From Athripsodes cinereus (taxonomy: Eukaryota; Arthropoda; Insecta; Trichoptera; Leptoceridae), in the NCBI GenBank assembly GCA_947579605.1, contig OX388318.1, forward strand, positions 2,108,001 through 2,172,000: DNA of 64,000 nt, written 5' to 3'. The translations under genes were made by a program, and so were the position numbers. Under the pieces are notes generated by a model. The model saw nothing but the letters and a program-made list of their open reading frames with translations, had not been told where the DNA came from and ran no database searches. Shown here piece by piece: positions 34,642 to 45,435 of this stretch. Positions within the stretch are counted from its first letter, which is position 1, and each line of letters starts with the position of its first letter.

Positions 34642-35379
34642 CAAAAAAAGAACCTCTAATTTGAATTTTCCGTAACTCATTTAAATGCTATAATTATTTT
34701 ATCACCAACGGCTTAATATATTTGTTTTGATGTATGAATTATGAACAATAGATAAAAAAAAATATGTTATGTAAAAACATAAAAACTTAATCAATGTTTT
34801 TATTTAATTCATAGTTGTAAATAAATAACAAAACATCGGTGAAAGAGTTTTTTTTATAAAAAATATTTTTTTAAACAAAGTCAAATACGTGATCGTAAAT
34901 TCATTTAATTATCACGTTTAATAATTAAGAAAAAATGTTAAAAACATAATTATAAATAACTCAACATTTAATAAAATTATTTATTTTTACAAACGTAACC
35001 AATTATGGACAGAGCACACGTTAAATTTTCCCTGATGGTAAGAAAATAATTCAAAATTAATTATGTAGACATTGCCTTAATTTATTTTAATTTAATTTAA
35101 TTCAAATTAATTTTCATTTATTACTAAAAAAATAAACCCCTGTAGATCTAATCACTAAAACGCATAAAACGCACTAAAATTAAAAAAAATTATATATAAT
35201 TATCCCACTACCTACTACTAATTCGGTGGTTGTGTTCCTTTTTTTTTAATTTCATTTCATTTAATTTTCTTTATTGCAGTAGTTTCTTGTGCTTTTTGTG
35301 TTTTGATTTGTAAATGTTTGATTATTTTTTTGATATTTTTTACGTTGAAACATAAAAAGATAATTTTGTTGATTTCACC

Positions 35380-35409
35380 ATGAGCATCATACTAGCTGGC
35401 TTTCTTGAT
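35380..35409 (+). CDS. Possible first coding exon (MSIILAGFLD)
   Basis: Ten codons from an ATG in good context (TTTCACCATGA) to a strong donor GTAAGT, phase 0. About 100 bp upstream is a good acceptor (TTTTCTTTATTGCAG, ending near 35,278), so this could be exon 2 with the start codon. A CpG-richer patch at 32.6 kb could be its promoter. Downstream exons not found. Confidence 0.35.
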
Positions 35410-35744
35410 GTAAGTACATTTTTATTTATTTATTTTGTTTATAGTTATATTTATTTTTTGAGTATCACTACATACTGCATCACGTTATTATTACCCGTTC
35501 AATGCATGTTTATATTTGTTACATTTATATAGATATCTACCATAGGTTTATTTATATTATTATTAATTATAAAATAATAACATAATATGTAGATATATGG
35601 ATAGTGTTATACAACAATGTATCAAACAACTACAACCTCAAACCGACATATAAATCATTATAAAAATTGATGTATTTTCTGCGATTATTTTTTTATATTT
35701 ATTTTTCACGTTAAAACATTTAACATCTTCAGTTTAGCGATGAG

Positions 35745-35855
35745 GTATGCCACCCATCCTGTATGTCTTATCTTCTCTATTAGCACGGAGAGGCCGACTT
35801 GCATGTTTGTTACGTTCGTTCGTTGGTTCGCTATTCCGTGATGGTATAGTAGTAT
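35745..35855 (+). repeat. SINE-1 copy, 5' truncated
   Basis: GCGATGAGGTATGCCACCC, TTAGCACGGAGAGGCCGAC, then CCGTGATGGTATAGTAG. The CCCCACTTGTGGG hairpin is replaced by GTTCGTTCGTTGG. Confidence 0.75.
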
Positions 35856-35894
35856 TAATGACAAAACATAACATAACATGTACAGACAATTTAC

Positions 35895-36195
35895 ACAGGC
35901 CGAGCTAGTCCCAAACTCAGAAATATTATGAATCTTGTATTATGGGTACTAACACAATGATACACATGTTTATTTATTTAATAAACATGTGTATAAACAT
36001 AACATGTCATAAAAATCTACCTAACTGGACATGAGCCCTAAATGCACTAAACAGATATACATAAATATTATAACCTCCAGGCCCACAACAATTTGAAAAA
36101 GATTATTCTTCATTGTGCCCTTGCCGGAAATCGAATCCGGGACCTAGTGGCTCAAAGGCAAGAGTATTACCTCTGCGCAACACCGTTCACCAGTT
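35895..36195 (-). repeat. SINE-2 copy
   Basis: B-box-like CCGGATTCGATTTCC on the minus strand at 36,126-36,139, with GGGCACAATGAAGAATAATC next to it and GAGCTAGTCCCAAACTC at the left end, as in the other two copies. Confidence 0.75.
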
Positions 36196-36535
36196 TTCAG
36201 GTTTCTGTCTTAATGCATTGTTGCATTGCACTATCTATCCATATATTATTTTACATCTCCCCAATACGTCATTGAACTTATCATAATATTAGATAATATA
36301 TAAGTACATAATATTATTACTATCAGAAATGATTCATAAATTTATTATTATTTTACTCTAGTATGTAACATTTACCTATTTCATTTATCAGAATGAATTG
36401 AATTCAAAATGTATGTAAATATCATTAAACTTTTCTGTGTAAATAATATAGAGAACATTTTTATAAATATTATTTTTACAATTAATTAATATTGTTGAGG
36501 TTAAATTTAACACACGAAACTACCATACTTATAGC

Positions 36536-36640
36536 AAAAACACCGTCACCTTATTCGGTAGTACCCTGGACGGGACATGAACCCGCAACACATCCTTTTC
36601 GCGGGGTGTGCGTTGTCCAATGGGGGACATGCGTGTGTGA
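36536..36640 (-). repeat. Possible tRNA-like SINE head
   Basis: Minus strand: TTGGACAACGCACACCCCGC, then GCGGGTTCATGTCCC, a B-box-like word. Isolated in this window; the tail was not defined. Confidence 0.35.
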
Positions 36641-37144
36641 GGAATATGAATAAATGTTATCAATTAATTTTAATAAATACACGCTGATAACGAATATCCT
36701 AATAAGAAACGAGAAAATAAAACTTTTCATTCATTATTTTCATTTTAAAAATCCATATTTTCTGTTATTGAATTAGTCCGGTGTGACGTCGCTAGGCGCT
36801 ATTTTGTATTGCTACACATTTCACTCTTAGTACTGTTTGTAGCGCCTGATACTGTCAAACACTGCTCCGCCACGAGTGAACCTTTTTGCGGCAAAGTGCG
36901 AAAATTGCTTTTTTACATGGTGATAAAACCTTTAAAATGCACATTTAAAAATATAAAAAGCACCATAATTTTTCTAATTTTCTGTACTATTTTTTGGGTT
37001 GAAAATATTTTTTTGTGAAAGTTCACCATTGATTTATCGGACGACATGCCGAAGACGCCCTTCAGACTTACATACTTCTTTCATTTCATCTACATTTAGA
37101 CAATTTCTCATACACGCGCACGACGATTTCTCTTCCTCAGGGCT

Positions 37145-38859
37145 TTAGCACACCTCCGCCGCGAAATAGCGAAAGCGAAACCGCTGAGCGGAGTCGTAGT
37201 AGCGAAACCGCTTTTAGCTAGTACATTTGCGCGGAACGCGAACAGCGAAATCGTGATACCGAATAAACACTATTACGTACGCAGTAGTGTGAAATTAGTG
37301 GAACTAAATTGCATATATTCCAAAGTAATTATCCGATATTGGCCGAATAATAAATATTGAACTATTATCTATCTATACCAGCACGGCTTTCCCACAAGTT
37401 TATTACATGCAGTTGGTGACTATGTAATAAACTTGTGGGAAAGCCGTGATGGTATAGATAGATAAAGTGGGATAGTCAGTAGACCAACTGCATGTAATAA
37501 ACTTGTGGGAAAGCCGTGATGGTATAGATAGAAAAAGTGGGATAGTCAGTAGACCAACTGCATGTAATAAACTTGTGGGAAAGCCGTGATGGTATAGATA
37601 GATAAAGTGGGATAGTCAGTAGACCAACTGCATGTAATAAACTTGTGGGAAAGCCGTGATGGTATAGATAGATAAAGTGGGATAGTCAGTAGACCAACTG
37701 CATGTAATAAACTTGTGGGAAAGCCGTGATGGTATAGATAGATAAAGTGGGATAGTCAGTAGACCAACTGCATGTAATAAACTTGTGGGAAAGCCGTGAT
37801 GGTATAGATAGATAAAGTGGGATAGTCAGTAAACCAACTGCATGTAATTAACTTGTGGGAAAACCGTGATGGTATAGATAGATAAAGTGGGATAGTCAGT
37901 AGACCAACTGCATGTAATAAACTTGTGGGAAAGCCGTGATGGTATAGATAGATAAAGTGGGATAGTCAGTAGACCAACTGCATGTAATAAACTTGTGGGA
38001 AAGCCGTGATGGTATAGATAGAAAAAGTGGGATAGTCAGTAGACCAACTGCATGTAATTAACTTGTGGGAAAGCCGTGATGGTATAGATAGATAAAGTGG
38101 GATAGTCAGTAGACCAACTGCATGTAATAAACTTGTGGGAAAGCCGTGATGGTATAGATAGATAAAGTGGGATAGTCAGTAGACCAACTGCATGTAATAA
38201 ACTTGTGGGAAAGCCGTGATGGTATAGATAGATAAAGTGGGATAGTCAGTAAACCAACTGCATGTTATAAACTTGTGGGAAAACCGTGATGGTATAGATA
38301 GATAAAGTGGGATAGTCAGTAGACCAACTGCATGTAATAAACTTGTGGGAAAGCCGTGATGGTATAGATAGATAAAGTGGGATAGTCAGTAGACCAACTG
38401 CATGTAATAAACTTGTGAGAGATGCCGTGATGGTATAAATAGTGTAGTAATCAGTAGAATAACGGCATGTGGATATTGGCACGGAGAGGACGACTATTAT
38501 GTTTATTAGTGACTGCCCCATATGTGGGAAATTTCATGATGATATAGATAGAGAGAATCTTACTTCACTTAACCGCAGACCCACGCTATTTCGACGTTTG
38601 GTCATGGTTTCGCTCCAAAAATCTGTCGAATTGTACAAATACAAAAGCGGCACAAAAGCGAAACATCAGAGACTGCGAAAAAACAGGCGGAGATGTGAAT
38701 GGATATTTCGTAATCTATGGCGAAATGGTGCTAGAAAGAGATAGATGTATAGAAAACAGTATGTATTTGAACATGCCATCTCGCTCTTGCGTACGACGCA
38801 CACGAACTGACAGATTTAAGCGGAGCCGCTTTCTCGATTCCGCCGCGGAGGTGTGCTAA
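37145..38859. mobile_element. Non-autonomous DNA transposon carrying a satellite array
   Basis: The ends are the 19-bp inverted repeat TTAGCACACCTCCGCCGCG (37145-37163 and inverted at 38841-38859). Both shoulders are rich in GCGAAA words (AGCGAAAGCGAAACCGC left; AAAAGCGAAACATC right). Flanks AGGGCT and CGGCAT are only partly alike, so the target duplication is unclear. About 1.05 kb of its length is the tandem array; the rest would be a MITE of about 0.66 kb. No transposase. Confidence 0.8.
37367..38545 (+). repeat. 70-bp tandem array made of SINE-1 3'-end pieces
   Basis: Fourteen 70-bp units start at 37431 and end at 38410, then one diverged unit and a recognisable SINE-1 tail (TTGGCACGGAGAGGACGAC, GTGGGAAATTTCATGATG) to about 38,545. 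Each unit is a 33-bp part ACTTGTGGGAAAGCCGTGAT-GGTATAGATAGAT in SINE-1 sense, plus a 37-bp part AAGTGGGATAGTCAGTAGAC-CAACTGCATGTAATAA, which is the upstream SINE-1 segment inverted. The array opens with an inverted unit at 37,367-37,421. Shared variants at units 2/9, 6/12 and 7/13 suggest duplicated blocks of six or seven units. Confidence 0.93.
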
Positions 38860-38999
38860 CGGCATCAGCAATGCGACCGTCTTTGAGAATTTGATTCACG
38901 TGATGAAGCCACGTGGTTCTAGGATGTCCACGCTTTCTCACACCCTCTCTTTCAAATAAATATACCTTCTTCGTCATCCTTTCATCGTCAAAAAGGCAA

Positions 39000-39175
39000 A
39001 AACACACTATTAACACGCGACGTGACCCGACGAAACGTGATGCGTGTTGAGTGGAATCTAATTGTATTGTTTTCTATGACCAGAATCACACTACGAACAT
39101 CCGACGCGACGCCATGTGCATAGTAAACTTCGGGTGTCGACATGTCGCGTCACGTCGCGTGTTAATAATGTGTTT
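39000..39175. mobile_element. MITE with AACACGCGACGTGAC ends
   Basis: Left AACACACTATTAACACGCGA then CGTGAC; right GTCACGTCGCGTGTTAATAA then TGTGTTT. Inverted arms of about 30 bp, 176 bp overall, directly at the 5' edge of the split LINE-A. Confidence 0.7.
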
Positions 39176-39500
39176 CGGCCGTAAACCTACACTTGAATAT
39201 GATAGAAATATAAGCAAAACATGCATACATACATGTGAACAGACTGTAGTGCATATTATTAATGTGGAGAATATTATAAATCATTACAGGACCGATGACA
39301 GGTTTTGTTTCTTCCCTATAATTAAAATAACACTAGCACTGTATCGTGTTGGTATATGTCATCGTCAGAAAGTTGAATTTGCCAGTTTACTTAGTGGCTA
39401 GGCGGCTTAATACGTTGAAAGAACCTCTACGTACTCTAATATCTCAGGAGTAGAGGAATCCTATTTATCCGAACTTGCAGACTCTCCTTCTTTTCCTTAA

Positions 39501-39971
39501 GTAGCATTCACATTGCTTCACTTTGGATGATCATCCAGACTGTCAGGGTCAAACCTGTTCATCAAAAGTGAACACGTCTGTTCACATTTGTTCATCCTGT
39601 GCTTTCACTGCCATGTCTACTTTCTCACTCATGTTGTATGTAGTTTGACGTATTTTCGTATAAAAATAATTAAACAAATTCAAAAATGAAAAATAACACT
39701 TAAAATAAATTAATATAGCTCTCGACTGCATAATAATTTTGTACATGATTCTGACATTCAATACAAATTCATAGAGAATAAAACAAATAATAAGATGAAA
39801 CTTGTTTATGGTCGTTTCAGTGAAAGGACCTTTCATCAAAATTATGACGAGTGGTAATCTCTTTCCTCCGTCATCGCTAGTGATCACTATTGATGAAACG
39901 CCTGTTCACACCTGTTCATCTTGGAGGATCATCCGGAGTGATCACTGAAAGTGAACGTATGTGAACGACCC
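39501..39971 (-). mobile_element. MITE-T copy d with open frame
   Basis: GTAGCATTCACAT to GAACGACCC, flanked by TTAA (39497-39500) and TTTA (39972-39975). Minus-strand frame 39582-39887 (101 codons) matches copies b and c. The same 471-bp length as copy b. Confidence 0.87.
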
Positions 39972-40229
39972 TTTACCGACATAAGCCGCTTCGCAGGAAT
40001 ATTATAGAAAAAGAATCAATTTATTAACATATCTGCAGGTGCATGCAACATGCATAATATTATGTAAATTATGTTATACTCGTAACCAAATGCCATTATA
40101 TATACACAACTTATTAATGTATATGGTTATGTGAGTGTGTATTTATGTACTTATAGGTACTTAGTGCAATTTTGATTATCCGAATGATACCTATAATATG
40201 GAATTGTATTTCTATTGAACTGTTGTTGG

Positions 40230-40575
40230 TTTTGCTTTTACCTGTAATGTATATCTTCTTTTTTATGATTGAAGTATAATATTGTTAATTTGTCATGTAT
40301 TGTAAAAGGCAAATAATGCTGTTTATTGTTCAAATAAATAAATAAATACGGGAAAAATAAAATAAAATGAAATACATATAATACACGTGTGACAGCATTT
40401 TTACAAAATAAATTCTTTATAAAAACAAGATTAGGTACACCAAAACAAAATTGAACATATTTTACGGTTAGTTAAACGCCGGCATTCAAGTAAATAGCTG
40501 ACAGAGGTCTATAGCTAGATGTAATATGACGTTCCGTTCTCTCTGCATACCCCACTTGGGACACGGCGTGAGGGT
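40230..40575 (+). repeat. LINE 3' tails
   Basis: 40,230-40,345 is a poly(AAAT)-ended tail (TTGTTCAAATAAATAAATAA). 40,535-40,575 is a LINE-A 3' end only: TCTGCATACCCCACTTGGG, then ACGGCGTGAGGGTATAG. Confidence 0.6.
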
Positions 40576-40579
40576 ATAG

Positions 40580-41470
40580 TATAATAGTTTATTATAGTAC
40601 ATATATTACATTATGGTTACATCACACAAACTAAATTCCAACAATCGGGCTAGCTTCGATCAGGCACAATGTTGAACGTTTGGCGCATCATTTTGATTCA
40701 ACGAAACGGCTAGGCATTCAATTGGATGCCGGCATATTACAAACTGCCTAGCCATTTAGCTAACTGACTAATTCAACTATCGGGCGATGACAATATATAC
40801 ACAATGTAAAGTGTACTTGTAGTGTATGTTTGGCATGGTATGCCTAAATTGCATGCACGGCACGACAAGTGCAAGAGTGGATGCGCCGAAGGTAATGGAC
40901 AATGATACCTACTAGACAGTGGCGGAACTAGTTTTTTTTATACTGACCATGCTTTCATAATGATATTTTATTGATTACTCATCAAAACACGGCGTGAGCC
41001 TATTTCATTTTAAGAAATGTGATTGAAAGTAATTTGACAGAAAAAAAGCAAAATGTCTGTTAACAGCTGTAGGTATACAAGATCCATAAAAGTAATTAAC
41101 GTAAAGTAAATATTATCTCAGCTTTCCCAATTATTCGGCATTAGAATTTAAGAATATATCACACTTTTGAATTTAAATATCGAAAATATCACACTTTCAC
41201 CAAATTTCCACTTTGGCAAAGAAAATTAAAACGTTTCACCATCTCACGATTTTTCAGCTTTTCAATGTTCTGCTCCCCGTCACAACATTTTCGAATTAGT
41301 ACCTATCTATTAGAATTCAATACACTTAACTCCCGATATTTTATGTTTGAATGAAATAAATAAGTTAATAGCATACCAAATCCACCATTTTCGGTTGTGT
41401 AGGTGAAGCCCAAGAAATTTAACTACCCGTGCATGCAATTGTTAAGACATACATGGGCCCATAACAATAC
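40580..41470. other. Stretch without a recognised gene
   Basis: Contains CAGTGGCGGAACTAG at about 40,918, which looks like one end of a hAT-type MITE whose other end I could not find. Nothing else assigned. Confidence 0.3.
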
Positions 41471-41474
41471 TTGT

Positions 41475-41570
41475 ATATTTGAGCTACGAAAATTGACGCT
41501 TTCTCGCAACGTCGTCTATATTCGAATGAAAATGAAACAAAAACGTAACGCTAAAATGTGATTTGATTAT
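41475..41570. repeat. Half copy of the 49.9-kb MITE
   Basis: GAGCTACGAAAATTGACGC, CGCAACGTCGTCTATATTCG and AACGTAACGCTAAAATGTG match the right half of the element at 49923-50154. Confidence 0.75.
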
Positions 41571-41861
41571 TTTGCATGTATGATAAGTACGCCATCATAG
41601 GCATGCGCTGATTTTATGAATGTACGGAAAGTACGCCTCTGGGTCTATGTACTGTAAACAACATGTAATTGCATAGCATTATATTCAAGTAGATATATTA
41701 TCAATGTAAAGAACACATGTAACACTAGTATTTCGTATAATGAACATCGCTTAGTGATAATTTTAATAATATGGGACAGCCTGCAACAGGTTACTATCGT
41801 TTTAAGATAAATCATCGAAGATAAGGACGATTGCCTTTATTATCTTTGATGATTCTAGTAT

Positions 41862-42118
41862 CCCGTGGAGCACCCGGTAAAGAATTGGTCTCCCACTCTT
41901 CTGCGTAAGTTTTCGAGTGTCCTGTAAAAGGCAGGTGTTCGAAAAAATTAAGACGTTTTACATCTTGAATTCAGCGATGAGGTTTGCCACTCATCCTGAA
42001 TGTCTTGATTTTGTGTTGGCACGAAGAGGACAGTTTGCATGTTTCTTACATGCAGCTGATCTGCTGGCTACCCCACTTGTGGGATATGCCGTGATGGTAT
42101 AGTAGTAGTAGTAGTAGT
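41862..42118 (+). repeat. SINE-1, full-length reference copy
   Basis: About 257 bp, colinear with 29.7 kb: GTGGAGCACCCGGTAAAG, CCTGTAAAAGGCAGG, GATGAGGTTTGCCACTC, CAGCTGATCTGCTGGC, TACCCCACTTGTGGG, GTGATGGTATAG and a (GTA)n end. Confidence 0.88.
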
Positions 42119-42479
42119 TCTAGTATAAACCTTGTTCTAATCTGAATCTTTATGTTTTTGGTTTTGTAATGTTTATTTTGTACTTAGTTCCGATACTTCA
42201 ATGTCGTAAACATTTATGCATGATGGTCATCATTATAATCGATACATAAATATTTGTTCCCATTCGTAAGTCAAAATGTCCTAATTAATACCCTAATTAG
42301 ATAAAACAGAGGTAAAATAATACACTCTATACAAGGTCTCAACCTTTAGACATGTTTCAGGTTTAAAACATTGTATATATTTATATAATGAAAAATAGGG
42401 GTTGATGGTGAAAATTTAGGACTACATGTATTTTTTAATGCCTAACCATAAAAAATTAAAATTAAAAAATTGTCCAAAA

Positions 42480-42655
42480 AATTAAATAAAAACATTTAGG
42501 GTGGACCACCCTCAACTTTTAGGGGTATGAAAAATAGATGTCGGCTGATTCTCAGACCTACCCGATAAGCACACAAAATTTCATCAAAATCGCTCCAGTC
42601 GTTTCGGAGGGGTATGATAACAAACACCGTGACACGAGAATTTTATATATTAGAA
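42480..42655 (+). repeat. Interspersed repeat with TCATCAAAATCG block
   Basis: GGGTGGACCACCCTCAAC, ACAAAATTTCATCAAAATCG, GTCGTTTCGGAGGGGTATG and CGAGAATTTTATATATTAGA. Widely spread in lepidopteran genomes in my memory; class (LINE tail or Helitron-like) not settled here. Confidence 0.5.
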
Positions 42656-42739
42656 TTAGACCACGTCTCTGAGTTTCTTTTCTCGACCAAGTAAACCTTT
42701 TTCTCGTCGTGAACCAAAAGTAATATCCTACAGAATTTG

Positions 42740-43210
42740 GCGAACCCCCTATGTCAGTGTTTCCCAACCTTCTTCATGCCATTCCCCACCGTAGTCATTT
42801 CATAAGTCATATGCCCCACCGGCCTCTTTTTTAATTAAATTTGGTAAATTTTCAATAATATGTGCAAGCGCGGTGCCCCACCTCTGAGGCGTGATGCCCC
42901 ACCGGTGGGGCGTGCGCCCCACCTTGGGAATCATTGCCCTATGTAGTCGTTAATGATAGGCAAAAAAACAATAAAATTATTTTATATGCTGCATAAGATA
43001 TAGGCAGTATGCATACTTTCGAAACAACAGCGTGCAATCTGCATTGTATTTGGTGTGCTTTTTTTATTTTTTTTGTGTTTTTGTTTTTTTTTCCTTTTAT
43101 TTGTCTTGGGCCATTTAAAATCCCGCCATTACGCTTTTATTTTCTAGAACCCCCTTTATAGACATAGCGAACCCCCAGGGGTTCGCGAACCACCGGTTGG
43201 GAAACACTGG
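42740..43210. repeat. Outer hAT-like element, left end unclear
   Basis: GCGAACCCCC occurs at 42,740 and again near 43,165, and the right end reads GGTTCGCGAACCACCGG then TTGGGAAACACTG. The inner MITE splits it. I could not define its left terminus. Confidence 0.45.
42755..42936. mobile_element. hAT-type MITE with perfect 8-bp duplication
   Basis: CAGTGTTTCCCAACC at the left and TTGGGAATCATTG at the right. Both flanks are CCCTATGT (42747-42754 and 42937-42944). Interior GCCCCACCGGTGGGGCG-type palindromes. It sits inside another hAT-like element whose right end is at about 43,210. Confidence 0.9.
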
Positions 43211-43500
43211 CTTAAGTTATCACTTTCGGTGTCCGTGGACAACGTTCACCAATTCCGCTATTCTCACTGTCACTATATAAAGTTTACCAATAGCAGTAAT
43301 CAATCAATCATCAATCTTCAATCATTCGGTGCTAATTCGGAGCATTCTCCTAAGAAATATTCGAATATTCCCTCCTTGGGACAGGTAACGATGGCATTCA
43401 TTCGAATATTTCTTCGGGAATTCTCCGAATTGTCACCGAAGGATTGAAGATTGATTATTGACATTTTCATCGAGTTGTGTGGACGATGTTATTCGAGAAA
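43210..43500. repeat. Palindromic element around 43.3-43.46 kb
   Basis: ATCAATCTTCAATCATTCGG and GAAATATTCGAATATT on the left pair with AATATTTCTTCGGG and GAAGGATTGAAGATTGAT on the right (arms of about 60 bp, imperfect). Non-coding. Confidence 0.65.
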
Positions 43501-44125
43501 CAATTTGATGCAATTAAACCATAGAAGCGACATTTTTTTGGATATCATATTTAGATCTTAAATCATTCTATTCCCTTCCATTCTTCCGATATACTTAGGT
43601 ACGTGATGTCAATTCTATTCAGTTTGGTCGATGAGGTCGTCCATAACTTTTTACACTTCAGCTTACATCCCTACATAGACTATCAAGGTCCTCTTTGTGG
43701 CGTCTCACGACTCTATAAACTCTACCCGCCCAGCACAGCGCCTAACAACATTCTATAGAGAGGAATTTTATAAATAATATCAAACTGCCTAGATCCATTC
43801 TTCTTACTGTTTACTTCGTATACTCTGTCCTACTGCATACACTAGCATATTGCTATACAACAATGTTTAAAGGCATTAAATTAAGACAAATCGACTGTCC
43901 AATTAAAAAAAATATTTGTCTTACTATACGTTTATTACTAAATTGCCCAGTAATATTATTAAGGCACCCGATTATGTAGAATATCTGAGAGAAGTGTTAT
44001 TTATTTATTTATAATTAGTACTATTTATTTTTTACATACCGAGAAGTTATTTTGGGCCTTTTAAACTAATTCTAAGAAAGAAATTATGTATTTTACTAAG
44101 TAACAGTGAAAACTATATAAAAGTT

Positions 44126-44411
44126 AAACATATTTTGAACTACCCCAGATTAATCATTCCAATTGATAACACTCATTCATAGTCAACCTATTTGAATAGG
44201 TATTAACTAGGTAGGTATGTTGTATATGATACACAACATACACAATATTGTGTATTTGAATAGGTATTAACAAGGTAGGTATGTTGTATAATATGATACA
44301 CAACATACACAATACAACATACCTACCTAGTTAATACCTATTCAAATAGGTTGACTATGAATGAGTGTTATCAATTGGAATGATTAATCTGGGGTAGTTC
44401 AAAATATGTTT
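44126..44411. repeat. Perfect 100-bp inverted repeat
   Basis: Arms 44126-44225 and 44312-44411 are exact reverse complements by eye. The 86-bp spacer repeats part of the left arm (GAATAGGTATTAACAAGG) with one change, so a local duplication accompanied the inversion. Confidence 0.9.
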
Positions 44412-44809
44412 GAGATCTACACTTCTAGTAAGTAAAAAATCCAGTTCCCGACATCCAATTGTGTCAAAAAATTCATAACATATAAGAAAGTTGTCAAGGT
44501 TTTAAATTGCTATTGCTTGTAACATTGTTTCACAAAACCATACTGGATTCTCTATAGATATTCTTGCTACAAGCATTACAACATAACTATCATAATTTCA
44601 TTACATTATGTGCATTTTACAATAATTCTATATTCTATATAATGCACTGTTATTATTATTAGTACCTACGTTTACGTTAATACTACGATTATCTCACTTT
44701 GTCATCTCGCCGCTTTCTGAAGAACTAGGAAGTTAAACATTGTATTTATATATAATTTATTTATTATTATTATATACCTGCAACATTAAATGTAATTTAC
44801 TCTATCTAT

Positions 44810-44880
44810 CTATACCATCACGACTGTGTTATGTACATCCCATTGTAGTGTAACCAGCCACTGCACTGTAGGTATTGCAT
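44810..44880 (-). repeat. SINE-1 3' end, diverged
   Basis: CTATCTATACCATCACGAC, then GTAACCAGCCACTGCACTG; the hairpin part is disrupted. Confidence 0.5.
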
Positions 44881-44884
44881 TATG

Positions 44885-45435
44885 ATAATAATAAATAATC
44901 TTTATTTGACAAATATAATTACCCGATTTAGTATTACATGATAAACGTAATAAAATAACGTACCTAATAGACATCGCTGTCCCAAATACACATAATATAC
45001 AAACAACCGTCGCAGAAAAAATATGTAAATACACAAAACTAGCAGGAGAAATAAAAAATATTTGGCATTCTAGGTCCGTTTATATAATACCTTTGCTCAT
45101 GTCAGTTACTCCGAAATTTTTAAGAAATAATTCACAAAATTAGATTTACCGGTTAATTTGTACATAAAAATTCAAAAATCTTTCATAATAAACACTTGTA
45201 ATATTGTTAGAAAGTTTCCTAACACATATATTTCAGGCACAATGCTGGTATTTTGAACCCGCGTTCTGAGCCTAATCCTTTGATGTCCTATATATCTGGA
45301 TAGGTGATTTTTTTTCCGGCATTAGACTGTTAAGTTTTCGTGTGACTATGACTGGTCATAATATGACACATATGAAGACTTATCTGGTTGTTTAATGCTG
45401 AGAAGTGTGGATGGTAATTCTGCCGCCGCGTTTGA
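44885..45435 (+). pseudogene. LINE-E C-terminal fragment, copy 1
   Basis: The plus strand reads PDLVLHDKRNKITYLIDIAV, PNTHNIQTTVAEKI, KNIWHSRSVYIIP and then decays. Its end TTCTGCCGCCGCGTTTG is followed by an A-rich tail. This domain follows the polymerase in some arthropod non-LTR elements and has a PD...D spacing resembling PD-(D/E)XK nucleases; that link is inference. Confidence 0.55.

Larger units (their letters stand above)
37065..39000 (-). pseudogene. LINE-A copy split by a DNA transposon
   Basis: The right part (38,865-39,000) codes DERMTKKVYLFEREGVRKR, GHPRTTWLHHVNQILKDGRI on the minus strand. The left part (37,065-37,140) continues it (RKRNRRA, then a frameshift, then the EVCK region). 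The 1.7 kb between them is a transposon (37145-38859). The join falls where other copies read DGRVLSKRNRRAC. Confidence 0.8.

Noticed and set aside
38246..38521. Minus-strand frame of about 90 codons
   Set aside because: It arises only because the tandem unit and its neighbours lack stops in that frame; the peptide is repetitive nonsense from the 70-bp unit.
37367..38545. CRISPR array
   Set aside because: Units are directly adjacent 70-bp repeats without unique spacers, in an insect genome, and derive from a SINE tail.
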